A DNA stretch of 64,000 bases, from contig CP151794.1 of assembly GCA_041860225.1 (NCBI GenBank), positions 992,001 to 1,056,000 on the forward strand. Reading direction: 5' to 3'. Within the stretch, counting starts at the first letter, position 1. The number at the start of each line of letters is the position of its first letter. A program made the translations under genes and the position numbers. Source of the DNA: Magnimaribacter mokuoloeensis (GTDB lineage: Bacteria > Pseudomonadota > Gammaproteobacteria > Magnimaribacterales > Magnimaribacteraceae). The notes below the pieces were generated by a model. That model was not told the DNA's origin. It made no database searches and worked only from the letters and a program-made list of their open reading frames with translations. Positions 14,879 to 25,100 of this stretch are shown one piece after another.

Positions 14879-15706
14879 TTATTTTATCAGATTCAAGATA
14901 TCCTCTTTAATTAGCTGAACTCTCCATTCGGTGATTCCTTGGTATGCAGAAGTTAAACCTTGCAAATACAATGTCCTTAAAAAATCTTTTTGAGATTTCT
15001 TAGAAAAGAATAGAGTTGGGTTTATATTTTCTCGTTGAGAAATCTCCTCCACTATATCATTAAACCTATTTAGCATTTGGATCTCTTCAGCTTTTGATAT
15101 GGTTCTTTTTAAATCCAAAATTGTTAACGGAACATTAAATATGTTGTACGAAAGTTGTTTTATGTCTTGGTATAGCCAGGATAGTTTTGAGCTTGTAGAC
15201 AAAGCACTAAACTGAATTTTGTAAAGGTGTATTAAGTACTCTACATCTAGAGTTGCATATTTTAGCTGAGAATCTGTTAAAGGTCTTCGAATCCAGTTGG
15301 ATCTAGTTTCATTTTTGTCCAGTATTATACCGAGTTCTTTTTCAACTAGTGCTTGATAACCAATCGTATACTCACCACCCAAAAGGGAATGGGCAATTTG
15401 AGTATCAAAGATATTTACCATCTCTTTATTTGTCCATGAATAAATTGCTTCAAGATCTTCTTTACAAGAGTGAAGTATTTTCAAAACAGTCCTAGAGAAT
15501 AGAAAGTTTACATGAGCTCCAGGATCCTCAATGAGGACGGTATCGATCAAGTAAATCTCTTCTCCATCATTAACTTGAAGGAGTGCTAGCCTCATGTTGT
15601 CTTTAGAAGTTCTTCTAAATTCTGTGTCTACAGCCAAATATGGTTTTTGAGATAGCTCGAGATTTAAATGGGCCAAATCATCTATTGAATCTATAAAAAT
15701 GAACAA
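14879..15706 (-). CDS. rnd: Ribonuclease D (short form)
   Basis: This 275-residue protein has a DEDDy 3'-5' exonuclease domain: Asp27 and Glu29 in LAVDTEF, the second aspartate in HSCKEDLEAI, and the Tyr-Asp pair in LKYATLDVEYL. RNase D trims the 3' ends of tRNA precursors and other small RNAs. E. coli RNase D has 375 residues with two HRDC helical domains. Here only a short helical tail follows the nuclease domain, so at least one HRDC-type domain is missing. It is the first non-polysaccharide gene after the glycan locus and lies nine bases downstream of the PglF-like gene. Confidence 0.85.
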   Translation of the reverse strand: MFIFIDSIDDLAHLNLELSQKPYLAVDTEFRRTSKDNMRLALLQVNDGEEIYLIDTVLIEDPGAHVNFLFSRTVLKILHSCKEDLEAIYSWTNKEMVNIFDTQIAHSLLGGEYTIGYQALVEKELGIILDKNETRSNWIRRPLTDSQLKYATLDVEYLIHLYKIQFSALSTSSKLSWLYQDIKQLSYNIFNVPLTILDLKRTISKAEEIQMLNRFNDIVEEISQRENINPTLFFSKKSQKDFLRTLYLQGLTSAYQGITEWRVQLIKEDILNLIK

Positions 15707-15715
15707 ATTACTAAC

Positions 15716-17611
15716 TTATTTAGTTTTGTTGATTGACACTAAATCAACTATCTTTTCTTCTGGTGTAAATCCAGAGACAACCTTTTTCAATATTTCTCTT
15801 AAACTTTGAACATCACCTTTTTGTTCGGCTTCACTTAGAGCAGTTAAGTTAGTTTCCAACTCACCTAACGATAGAAAATCTTCTTCCGCTCTTAGTATTT
15901 GTTTGTGCTCAGTAATGCTTACATTGTCACCAATTAATAGTTCCTCATAAAGCTTTTCACCAGGTCTCAAACCGGTAAAAACTATTTCTATATCGCCTTC
16001 AGGATTTTCTTTATCTTTTAATTCCATTCCGCTTAATTTTATAAGTCTTTTGGCTAATTCATAAATTTTTACTGGCTTCCCCATATCTAAGACAAACACA
16101 TCTCCTCCTTCTCCCATAGCTCCTGCTTGAATGACGAGCTCCGCAGCCTCGGGTATAGACATAAAGTATCTTGTCACTTCTGGGTGAGTAACAGTTACTG
16201 GACCTCCATTACTAATTTGATTTTGAAATAAAGGTATAGCTGAACCGGATGAGCCAATTACATTTCCAAATCTCACCATTGTCATACGAGTCTTTTTGCT
16301 AAGCGAAGGATCTGAAGAGTAAGCTTGGAGAATTAATTCTGCAAATCTTTTTGAAGCTCCCATAAAATTTGTGGGCCTTACTGCTTTATCTGTGGATATT
16401 AGAACAAATGTTTCTACACTTGTTTCAATAGCTGCCTCCAGGCATGATTTTGTGCCAAATATGTTATTGATTACTCCCTCAAAAGGATTTTCTTCTACTA
16501 AAAGCACATGCTTATAAGCAGCTGTATGATAAATCGTATCTACTTCAAAAGTTTCACAAAGTGTCTTGATGCGTTTTTTGCTTGTAACGTTTCCAATAAT
16601 GCTAGTAAGGTCAACTTCAGATGAACTTGACTCTATTTCACTCCTAATTTGATAAAGTGCGTATTCATTCGAATCCAGGATAATTATTTTTTTGGGCGAG
16701 TGACTTACAACTTGCCTTGTTATTTCTGATCCTATCGAACCACCAGCTCCTGTAATTAAGACCACCTTATCACTTATATTCCTGTTAAGGAGTTCCAGAT
16801 TTGCTTCGACCTCGTATCTACCTAATAAATCTGTGATTTCAACTTCTTTTAATTCGGAAACTGAAATTTTACCTTGAGCCAGCTCTGCTAAACCTGGAAG
16901 GATTCTTACTTTTACAGAGTGCTTCTCTATATCCTTCAAGAGCTTGCTCAAAGTTTTTTTTGATGCAGAAGGAATAGCAATTAAAACCTCATCAATTTTT
17001 CTCTTACTAAGCAGTTCCTTTAACTTCTTCGGCTCAATGATTTTTAAACCACTCATATAAGAACCATGTAGAGTCTTGTTTTCATCGACAAAAGCAATAG
17101 GTTTCATTTCAGAGCTTACCTTTAAGGCATTAGCAAGCTGAATACCAGCTGAGCCAGCTCCGTAAATAACAACTCTTCTGTCATGATTTCGTCTTTTAAA
17201 ATAATTTACTGCAATTATTCGAGAGGACGTTAAAGATGTTATAGAAAAAACTATGAATAAAATAAATTCTAAAGATGAAAAAGTTAAATTTCTGCTAGCG
17301 AAAAATTCAATTACCAATAAGCTAAGTAAAACAGCAAAAGACCCTATAAATATTGATTTAATGATTAATATATAAAAAGTGACATCAACATACCTCATAA
17401 TCAGGTTATAAACACCGAATATATAAAATATGATGATGTAAAGAAGGCTGACAAAGATATATTCAAGCAAATCCTCTCTTATAACCTGATTAAAAGAACC
17501 CTCCAAAAAAAAATTTGCCAGAAATAATGATACTAATATCAAAATAAAATCTGATATTGCAGCAATAACTTGCTTAGTCTTTCTACTTGTTTTTAATAGA
17601 TAGTTTTTCAA
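15716..17611 (-). CDS. PglF/WbpM-like UDP-GlcNAc 4,6-dehydratase
   Basis: This 631-residue protein has four N-terminal membrane helices (about residues 16-135). A first Rossmann fold follows (VVIYGAGSAGIQL), then the catalytic short-chain dehydrogenase domain (VLITGAGGSIGSEI). The active-site block is STDKAVRPTNFMGASKRFAE, with methionine where short FlaA1 enzymes have tyrosine, as in the large membrane-bound PglF/WbpM type. These convert UDP-GlcNAc to the UDP-4-keto-6-deoxy sugar, the first step to bacillosamine or related sugars. The aminotransferase and the phosphoglycosyl transferase upstream would use its product. Confidence 0.92.
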   Translation of the reverse strand: MKNYLLKTSRKTKQVIAAISDFILILVSLFLANFFLEGSFNQVIREDLLEYIFVSLLYIIIFYIFGVYNLIMRYVDVTFYILIIKSIFIGSFAVLLSLLVIEFFASRNLTFSSLEFILFIVFSITSLTSSRIIAVNYFKRRNHDRRVVIYGAGSAGIQLANALKVSSEMKPIAFVDENKTLHGSYMSGLKIIEPKKLKELLSKRKIDEVLIAIPSASKKTLSKLLKDIEKHSVKVRILPGLAELAQGKISVSELKEVEITDLLGRYEVEANLELLNRNISDKVVLITGAGGSIGSEITRQVVSHSPKKIIILDSNEYALYQIRSEIESSSSEVDLTSIIGNVTSKKRIKTLCETFEVDTIYHTAAYKHVLLVEENPFEGVINNIFGTKSCLEAAIETSVETFVLISTDKAVRPTNFMGASKRFAELILQAYSSDPSLSKKTRMTMVRFGNVIGSSGSAIPLFQNQISNGGPVTVTHPEVTRYFMSIPEAAELVIQAGAMGEGGDVFVLDMGKPVKIYELAKRLIKLSGMELKDKENPEGDIEIVFTGLRPGEKLYEELLIGDNVSITEHKQILRAEEDFLSLGELETNLTALSEAEQKGDVQSLREILKKVVSGFTPEEKIVDLVSINKTK

Positions 17612-17624
17612 TTTATAAAAGCCT

Positions 17625-18803
17625 CTATCTAACTTCTTCGAAGATACTTTTTATACCGTCCTGCATGTAGGTTATGTCCTCATCAGTTAAGGTCGGGTGT
17701 ACCAAAAATGTAATAGAGGATTGACCAAGCTCTTTAGCATTAGGTAAATCTTTTTTTGGACCAAAATCAGTTCCTTTAAAAGCTTTCTCCTTATATATCT
17801 CAGAACAAGAACCTTCAAAGCAAGGAATATTTATATCATTAAACTTTTGTATGACCTTTGCTCTATTCCATCCATTCTTTAAATTAGGAATCTTTAAATA
17901 GGCATAGAGTTTATAATAAGCATGTTCAAAACCTTTTTTACATACGGGAACCCTAATTAAATCCTGAAAATCATTAAGGACATTTATTAATTTCTTTGCG
18001 TTGCAACGTCTCAATTCAGTCCAAGTTTCCATTTTTTTTAGTTGGGATCTGCCTATAGCAGCTTGAAACTCTGTAATCCTAAAGTTAGTACCAAAGCTAT
18101 CATGCAGCCATCTAAAGCCCCGGGGATGTTTCTTGTTGTAAACAGAGTAGAAGTTTTTTCCATGATCTTTATAAGACCACATTTTTTCCCAAAGCTCTTT
18201 GGAGTTGGTTGCAACCATTCCTCCCTCACCCCCTGTGCTCATTATCTTGTCTTGACAAAAAGACCAAGCCCCTATGTCTCCGATTGAACCCACGTGAGCT
18301 CCTTTATATTTAGCCCCATGTGCCTGGGCACAATCCTCTATCACATATATATTTTTGTGCTTAGCAAAAGACATTATGGGATCCATATCACAAGGCCATC
18401 CTGCTAAATGGACACAAAGGATTGCCTTCACATCTTTTGTATAAACTGATTCAATGGAGTCAATAGTTATATTTCCACTTTCCCTGCTTACATCACAAAA
18501 GATAGGTTCAGCCCCTAGATTTATAACAGAAGAAACAGATGCAATAAAAGATCTAGGAGTAACAATTACTTTATCTCCTGGGCCAATATCCAAAGACTTT
18601 AGCGCCAGGTCGAGAGCAAGAGTGCCATTAGCTACAGCAATAGAATGTCTTGAGCCAATCCATTGTGCAAATTCCTTCTCAAACTCCTTACCATGACTTC
18701 CTGTCCAATAATTTACCTTTCCGGTAAGAAGTATCTCTTCAACAAGTTTTACTTCTTCAGTATCAAAAGAAGGCCAATCATTTAAATTGTTTTTTTTAAT
18801 CAT
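17625..18803 (-). CDS. DegT/DnrJ/EryC1 family sugar aminotransferase (PglE-like role)
   Basis: This 392-residue PLP enzyme has the family features: NGTLALDLALKSLDIGPGDKVIV, FIEDCAQAHGA-type sequence (VIEDCAQAHGAKYKG) and the PLP-binding lysine in FCQDKIMSTGGEGG. Members aminate UDP- or dTDP-4-keto sugars. With the PglF-like dehydratase 13 bases downstream and a PglC-like transferase overlapping by 8 bases upstream, the likely product is a UDP-4-amino-4,6-dideoxy sugar. No N-acetyltransferase of the PglD type is visible nearby, so the amino group may remain free or be acylated by an enzyme encoded elsewhere. Confidence 0.88.
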   Translation of the reverse strand: MIKKNNLNDWPSFDTEEVKLVEEILLTGKVNYWTGSHGKEFEKEFAQWIGSRHSIAVANGTLALDLALKSLDIGPGDKVIVTPRSFIASVSSVINLGAEPIFCDVSRESGNITIDSIESVYTKDVKAILCVHLAGWPCDMDPIMSFAKHKNIYVIEDCAQAHGAKYKGAHVGSIGDIGAWSFCQDKIMSTGGEGGMVATNSKELWEKMWSYKDHGKNFYSVYNKKHPRGFRWLHDSFGTNFRITEFQAAIGRSQLKKMETWTELRRCNAKKLINVLNDFQDLIRVPVCKKGFEHAYYKLYAYLKIPNLKNGWNRAKVIQKFNDINIPCFEGSCSEIYKEKAFKGTDFGPKKDLPNAKELGQSSITFLVHPTLTDEDITYMQDGIKSIFEEVR

Positions 18804-19422
18804 TTTTTATAATTTTCCATAAATAATTAAAAAAGATCTTCAAGTCCTTAGAGAAAGATATATCATCACTATATTCCTTATTCATTTTGACCTTGATTGG
18901 AAGTATTTCTGTCAAATAAACTTCTAGAGGATCATTCTCATCCTCCAACAACTCCTCCTCATTGATAAAGCTTAGAGTGGCCGGACTAATTAGTCCTGGC
19001 TTTACGCTTGTCCAAGACTCGAAATCTTCAAAACTGAGGGTTTCCATTATAGACGTCACTTCTGGTCTTGGGCCAATAAAACTCATCTTTCCTATAAATA
19101 CTGAAAATAGTTGGGGCAGTTCATCAACGTGTAGTCTTCTTAAAATTGATCCAACTTTAGTAATTCTATTATCAGATAATGATGCAACTCCTTTGTCATT
19201 AATATTGTGAGTAGAATTTGAAATCATTGTCTTTACTTTATAAACGTAGAATTCTTTTCCCCTATGTCCTATTCTCAACTGCCTAAATAAACCAAATTCT
19301 TTTAAATTAATAGACATTAGGATAACCAAAAAAAATTGGATTGGTAAAGTAATCAGAATGAGAACAAGAGAAAATACAAGATCTAAAACTCTTTTAATTA
19401 AATCTTTATATATTTTTCTCAA
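18796..19422 (-). CDS. PglC-like initiating phosphoglycosyl transferase
   Basis: This 208-residue protein is a small monotopic phosphoglycosyl transferase. It has one N-terminal membrane-embedded helix (about residues 12-35) and the conserved FRQLRIGHRGKEFYVYKVKTM. The catalytic Asp-Glu pair lies in HVDELPQLF, followed by GKMSFIGPRPEV. It moves a phospho-sugar from a UDP-sugar to undecaprenyl phosphate, starting the repeat unit. The start is TTG at 19422; the next in-frame ATG would remove the membrane helix. A tiny ATG reading frame of three codons sits just upstream, out of frame. It overlaps the aminotransferase gene by 8 bases. Confidence 0.88.
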   Translation of the reverse strand: MRKIYKDLIKRVLDLVFSLVLILITLPIQFFLVILMSINLKEFGLFRQLRIGHRGKEFYVYKVKTMISNSTHNINDKGVASLSDNRITKVGSILRRLHVDELPQLFSVFIGKMSFIGPRPEVTSIMETLSFEDFESWTSVKPGLISPATLSFINEEELLEDENDPLEVYLTEILPIKVKMNKEYSDDISFSKDLKIFFNYLWKIIKND

Positions 19423-19524
19423 GTTAGCTTTTCATTTTATAAAATCTGAAGAGGCAGCTTTTATAGGTTTTCGTAATAATATTGTCTGGTGATACATTAA
19501 TAGAATTGAGATTTATTTTACAAC

Positions 19525-20661
19525 TCATAAAGGTAAAGTTTCACTAAGATATTTCTCATAGAGTGAATAATGGGCCTCTCTAACCTTATTTTCATCGAAC
19601 AATTTCTCAGCTAACTCTCTTCCTGACTTTCCCATCTCAATTAATCGGTCTGGATTAGATATAAGATTTGAAATAGCTGAATATAAAGCTTTTGAATTAC
19701 GAGGTTCTATTAAAATCCCTGTTTTTTCACTTAAAATTGAATCTCTGCATCCAGGATGATCAGTGGTTATTATAGGAACGCCGCATGCGGCCGCTTCCTG
19801 CAGAACCTTAGGCATACCCTCAGAGTAATAAGATGGCAAGATAAATATAGATGCAGAAGCAAGTAATAAATTCAAATCCTTTCTATCACCAACATACTCA
19901 ACACCACTTTCTTGACACAATGGTACAAGATTTCTTTCTAAAATGGCAGATGGACTCTTAGAGTCTATCGGCCCAGCAAGAATAAATCTTGCCTCTAAAT
20001 TATTCTTAGTCTTGAATGAAGCTGCCGCAGCACAAAACTCGTATATTCCCTTTTCTTCCAATATTCTACATGCCATCAATATTATTGGAGGCTTCTCTTC
20101 TATTGCTTTAGGTTTAAATCTTTCTAAGTCCACGCCAGAACCTGGAAGAGTAATAATTGGATTCTTGCCAATATTAAAACTTTGAAGCACGGATTTATCA
20201 TGACTATTTTGACATATGATTACTGATGACTTTGTGTTGAATATATATCTATAAAGCACCATTACAAACCGTAGTCTAATGCGTTTAAAGAAGGTCTCAT
20301 CACTAAAAACTGGCCCTAGACCTGAAACTGCTCCTATAAAAGGGATGCCAATTAATCTTGAAACTATACCTAGTAAGATAATTGGCTTTATTGTTACTGC
20401 GTGTATTAAATCTGGCTTGTTTTTATGGATTAAAAAATAGACCCTCATTAATTCTATCATTAAAGAAAAGACATCCCTTTTTGATCTTGATAGAGGGCTT
20501 TGGTGCAAACTATATTTATCATCTTTAGAAGTAACCTTAATGCCAGTTAAATCAGCATAAACGCACATATCTATTCCCTTTTGAAAGGCATTCTGGGCTA
20601 ATGAAATTCTATGTGAAAGAAAAAACCAATCCACATTTACAAACATATACACCTTTTTCAT
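19525..20661 (-). CDS. GT4 family glycosyltransferase
   Basis: This 378-residue GT-B enzyme has the GT4 C-terminal pattern GSGVDLERFKPK, ILMACRILEEKGIYEF, GDRKDLNLLLASASIFILPS and the EX7E element in YYSEGMPKVLQEAAACGVPII. It resembles PglA-type enzymes that add the second sugar to a lipid-linked diNAcBac-type unit, consistent with its place directly upstream of the PglC-like gene. The donor is not known. A 102-base gap separates it from the PglC-like gene. Confidence 0.85.
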   Translation of the reverse strand: MKKVYMFVNVDWFFLSHRISLAQNAFQKGIDMCVYADLTGIKVTSKDDKYSLHQSPLSRSKRDVFSLMIELMRVYFLIHKNKPDLIHAVTIKPIILLGIVSRLIGIPFIGAVSGLGPVFSDETFFKRIRLRFVMVLYRYIFNTKSSVIICQNSHDKSVLQSFNIGKNPIITLPGSGVDLERFKPKAIEEKPPIILMACRILEEKGIYEFCAAAASFKTKNNLEARFILAGPIDSKSPSAILERNLVPLCQESGVEYVGDRKDLNLLLASASIFILPSYYSEGMPKVLQEAAACGVPIITTDHPGCRDSILSEKTGILIEPRNSKALYSAISNLISNPDRLIEMGKSGRELAEKLFDENKVREAHYSLYEKYLSETLPL

Positions 20662-20732
20662 AATTCAATAGTTCAATTACCTTTTTACCAAATCTTAAGT
20701 ATGATCATCAAGTAATCAAGATTCTATATTGA

Positions 20733-21515
20733 CTAATCTTTAAGAAAACAATAACTATCTAAACTTTTCTTAGGTAAGTTTTCATATCGTTCAAGATCAG
20801 CTATTGTATCTATCTCAAGCCATCCATTATTTATAAGCGTAGCTTTAACTTCCCACTGATTATCAATTAAATATTGAATAAAACTTGTCATATACATGTT
20901 ATCGAAGTCTTGTCCATCGTAAACTCTATCTTTATCCATTTTATGGTAGATGTCCTTGAAGTTTTGCACCATATCTTTGCGAACTTTTATAAGGCCAATA
21001 TATTGAGCTTGCACCTGTTTAATAGACTTAGGTCTTTTACCCAGCTCACTTATATGCTGTGTTTCATCCATAATAAAAGTTTCTGCATCATCTAGTGGAT
21101 TACTCATTCTTAACCTCCAAAGTTTCTCCCAGGATTTGTCAGCAACAACAGATAATTCAGCATCGGAGTCAAGTAAGGCTTCTAATATTTTTTCTTCATA
21201 AACAATATCACCGTAACTGATAATAAGATCTTCATTGTGTTTTATAAAATCACTTGCACAAAATAGGGTTGAAACCATATTTGTAGAAGAGAACCTAGTA
21301 TTATTAAAAACTTGTAAACCAAAGCTATTGAGATCTTGATGTCTATATCCTCCTACTAGGGCTATATCTTGTGAAGATATCAAATTGGCTTTTATAGTCG
21401 ATAACTGACGTGAAAGGAGAGATTTCCCTTTAAGATTAACTAAGCATTTCGGTCTATTATCCGTAAGGGGTCTCAACCTCTTTCCCTCTCCAGCGGCCAG
21501 AATTATGAGTTTCAA
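20733..21515 (-). CDS. Cytidylyltransferase, Cj1416-like (phosphoglutamine) candidate
   Basis: This 260-residue nucleotidyltransferase has the pyrophosphorylase signature LAAGEGKRLRPLTDNRPK at residues 6-23 and the metal-binding YGD at 101-103. The next part, TNMVSTLFCASDF, and AELGKRPKS-like sequence (ISELGKRPKSIKQVQAQYIG) are typical of the phosphocholine-cytidylyltransferase-like (LicC-like) group. In Campylobacter jejuni a protein of this group, Cj1416, joins CTP to L-glutamine phosphate. Its start overlaps the GATase stop by four bases, and the kinase-like gene comes before that, the same order as cj1418-cj1417-cj1416. A phosphocholine role remains possible, but no choline kinase or transporter is nearby. 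Confidence 0.75.
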   Translation of the reverse strand: MKLIILAAGEGKRLRPLTDNRPKCLVNLKGKSLLSRQLSTIKANLISSQDIALVGGYRHQDLNSFGLQVFNNTRFSSTNMVSTLFCASDFIKHNEDLIISYGDIVYEEKILEALLDSDAELSVVADKSWEKLWRLRMSNPLDDAETFIMDETQHISELGKRPKSIKQVQAQYIGLIKVRKDMVQNFKDIYHKMDKDRVYDGQDFDNMYMTSFIQYLIDNQWEVKATLINNGWLEIDTIADLERYENLPKKSLDSYCFLKD

Positions 21516-22150
21516 ACTAACTCCTTATTGAACAGTCTTAGAATTAAATCAATGTCAAAGTTATCAAACTCATCTTCCCTTTCTGGATGCCACATAATTC
21601 CCAACCAATTAATCTCCTCATGAATTGCTGCTTCAATATTATCTTGTTCATCATAAGCCCATGGAGTTAATCCTGCGGCTAAATTTTTTTTTGATATTCC
21701 CCAATCATGATAAGAATTAACTATCCTAGAATGAAAGTTCTCACTTCTATGAGAACGAGTCCTTATTAGATGAGATTGGGCTACATGACCTGAAATTCTT
21801 TCAAGTTTTCCTCCAAAGAAGATATTCATAAACTGAAATCCTCTACATACTCCCAAAACAGGTAAATTTGATTTTTTAGCATATTCTAATATTGCTAACT
21901 CTGTCTTATCTCGTTCTGGAGATACGTTTATAGCATTTTCAAGTCCATCCAAGTCATTACCGCCTGTAAGTATATATGCCTGACATTGCATACTACCTAG
22001 CCATTGATCTATATTTTTTAACTGATTGGGTATAAGGATAGGAGTCATTCCTATAGATTCTAGAAATATTATCCATCTTTGATCTAAAGCATCTCTGTAT
22101 TCAGATATATCTTCTTTAAAATCTACTCTTTGTGTCAAACCAACTTTCAT
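21512..22150 (-). CDS. Class I glutamine amidotransferase-like hydrolase, Cj1417-like
   Basis: This 212-residue protein is a class I glutamine-amidotransferase/C26 peptidase-like domain standing alone. It shows the nucleophile Cys102 in LGVCRGFQ and the partners His188 and Glu190 in MWHPERE. LTGGNDL marks the oxyanion region. Cj1417 of Campylobacter jejuni, the same kind of protein in the same place, cuts gamma-glutamyl-CDP-amidate to glutamate and cytidine diphosphoramidate. The ATG at 22150 is one base after the kinase stop; a TTG nine bases earlier would add three residues. Other C26 hydrolases act on gamma-glutamyl-GABA, so the exact substrate is inferred from context. Confidence 0.78.
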   Translation of the reverse strand: MKVGLTQRVDFKEDISEYRDALDQRWIIFLESIGMTPILIPNQLKNIDQWLGSMQCQAYILTGGNDLDGLENAINVSPERDKTELAILEYAKKSNLPVLGVCRGFQFMNIFFGGKLERISGHVAQSHLIRTRSHRSENFHSRIVNSYHDWGISKKNLAAGLTPWAYDEQDNIEAAIHEEINWLGIMWHPEREDEFDNFDIDLILRLFNKELV

Positions 22151-22151
22151 A

Positions 22152-25100
22152 CTAGCCAATAATTTCTATTTTTCGATTAGTTGCATCAAGTTCAATAATA
22201 GAGGCAGATTTAAGTGATTGATAAAGAGCTTCACCTACTCCTATGACGGCCGGAAGATCGAATTCTTTAGCTCTTATTGCCATATGTGAATTACCACCAC
22301 CATACATTGTGATTAGTCCAGCTATATTGTGACCAAAAATCCAATCGAAACCTGGATCTGCCTGCGGGATAAGTAATATTTTTCCATCTAGCTCATTTTT
22401 CGAGATGTTGTTAACATCAGAACTTAAATGAATAACTTTAGCTGTAATTTTGGTAGAACCCACATAGTTGGGTTGCGTGTTAGGATACATAAATACATGA
22501 AAATCTGTTTCTTCACTTATTAAAGGAGGTAGTTCTATCTTATTTGTTATTTTGTGAAGGTTTTGATTTTTTTCAGCTTCTTTGGTTAAAATTTCTGAAG
22601 CTTCATTATGGCTAAATATCCCTGATCTTAGCTCAAAAAAAGAATTTAATGATAGATGAGCTAAAGTTTTTTTATCAATATCAAGAGAGGTGCCATACTC
22701 AGCAAAAAGGCTTAGAGCTCCTGAGAGATTTTTTGAAAATACAAACTTAGCATATTCTCTGCCTTCTATCGATTGTCTTAAGAAAGATTCAATTATTTCT
22801 GGATCGTCATCAATTCCTATATCTTGGAGAGCATTAAAAAATCTTTCTCTTTCGCTCAACCAATGATTATCTTCAGATTTAGAGTTATTCTTATCTCCTT
22901 CAAACCTATCTATAACGGGTCTTAAATATTTTTCGACATTTTCTGAGTAAGCTTCTGAGGTTATGTCATATGTTCCAGGACGCAGATGGCCGTATTTACC
23001 AATAAACTCATTCCAATCTGCATCTGAATTGGCAACCTTTCGTGCATCATTTATAAAATCATGAGCTACTGTTTCAATTGAGTTCATAAAAGAATCCATT
23101 GCTTTCTGACTAATTACCTTTGTCTCAACTGCCGATTTCAATAAAGTTACACTTATAAAAGCACTCCTAGCAAGATGAGAGAAAACAAGCGTGCCATATT
23201 GTCTGCAGTCTTCTAATAAGCTCAAGGCCCTGCCTATGGTAGGCAAACTTGAATTATATATTCTCTCATAGCGAGCCTTAAAAGCTTCCACGGCATCAAG
23301 ATCATCAGGGGTTCTAGCAATGCCTCCAATAGTTATTCCTTTTAAACCATTACACAGCTCATCAATATCAGCATTAGAGAATCCACCTTTAGCTAGTCTT
23401 TTTCTCCATATATCAAAATTTAATGAGTAACAGGTAGGAACTATTTCAAATTCTACCTTATCGTGATGTTGAGGATGGTCTATCAATCTATTCAAATAGT
23501 AATCTACAAGCCGAGAAGCTAAATCATCATTTATTGAGTTAGGTATGAAAGAATTAAAACTGGCTCGAACATCTACATAAGGAAGGCCTGAAAAAGAAAC
23601 TAATAATGGATGAGGTCTAACATCTCGGTAGCCATACTCTGCTCGCTGAGTTGCCCAAACCTTGTCAGTTATAAGATATCGATATAAATCAAAAGATAGA
23701 CGATTAGGCTTAGTTCCAATAATTTCTGCAGGATTCCAATCGGGCATAACTCCAAAAATAGCCCTTTCACCAACAGTGAACGGATTAGCTTTTTGCAATG
23801 CCTTAAAGTGAATTTTAGAATCATTTACTGCTTCCAAAATTACATCATCCATCTCTATCTCAAATTTTCTATCAACTAATGGTCTTACTTGCAAAATATG
23901 CACACCACCGTCTAGGGTTATTGCAAACTCTATATCTAAAGAATTAAAATCGAGTAAACTTTCTATCTCTTTTACCGCTTGAAGCAAGCTGTATAAGTTC
24001 GAAGGCAAAGACATTTGATAATCGTCATTGTCTTTGAGTACTATGTAGGTTTTGTGGTCATGACTTGCACCGCTAGTTATAGTATCTGTCTCTGATGTCG
24101 TGTCATCGAAATTAATCACATAGTAAGGAGCTGCCTCCGTAAGCGTCTTAGTAAAGATGACCCCGCTTCCTACCACATCTTGGATCATAGGTTGAACAAG
24201 AACCTGATTACTTATATTTGAGTCAACATAAGACCTTATAACGCTATTTATTGAATCATGTAATAAATTTCTGTCACCACAATATATATTTAATAAACTC
24301 TCATAAGCTCCTGCATTTGAAGATTCAAAACTATCTTCAGAAATGGCACTACTTCTGATTATCAATTTTTTTTGATTAAATTTATCCTGTATCTGATCAA
24401 GAATCTGTTCAGATTTCGAATTCCATTCATCAACCGTAAAGCTTACTTGAGGAGCGATATGGCTTAAATTTAATACTCCTTCCAGCCTCTGAAGACTTTG
24501 AGCTTTTGTACCTAAAATAAAATTTACTAAATCATTGGATTCATTTAATTCAGCCCAATCACCTGAAACATCTACAACCTTTATATCGAAATCATTTTGT
24601 TGAAGGAATTCAATTAAATGAATTAATGTAGCTTCACGCATTTCCTTAAAAATACGATCTCTATTTTTTTGGATAAATTGCATAACAGCAGGCTTCAATA
24701 ACATTAGTCCTATAAATTCAGCATTTGCAGACTCATTACTAATATCTTTATGAGCACTTTCTAAGTCAGCTCCATTTATTATTACCTTTTCACTCTTATT
24801 TAAATCGTCATGAGTTCTATTTTGGTAACGATCCTTCCACATTGAATCTACAGCTATACAAACTTCAGAGTCTAAATTTATTAATTTTTCAATAGAATCT
24901 TGACGAAATAAAATATCCCCATAAGAGACAATACAATCTGAAGAAGGTTCGGGTCTCATTTGGAGTAATGAGACAACAGGTCCTGTTGACCTCCATTCTG
25001 GATTCATTGTGTAGTGGAGGTTTGGAAATTTAGAAACGATTTCTTCTATTTGATAACCTGCAACAAAGTGAACTTCAGGATTTAGATATTTAGCAGCTTG

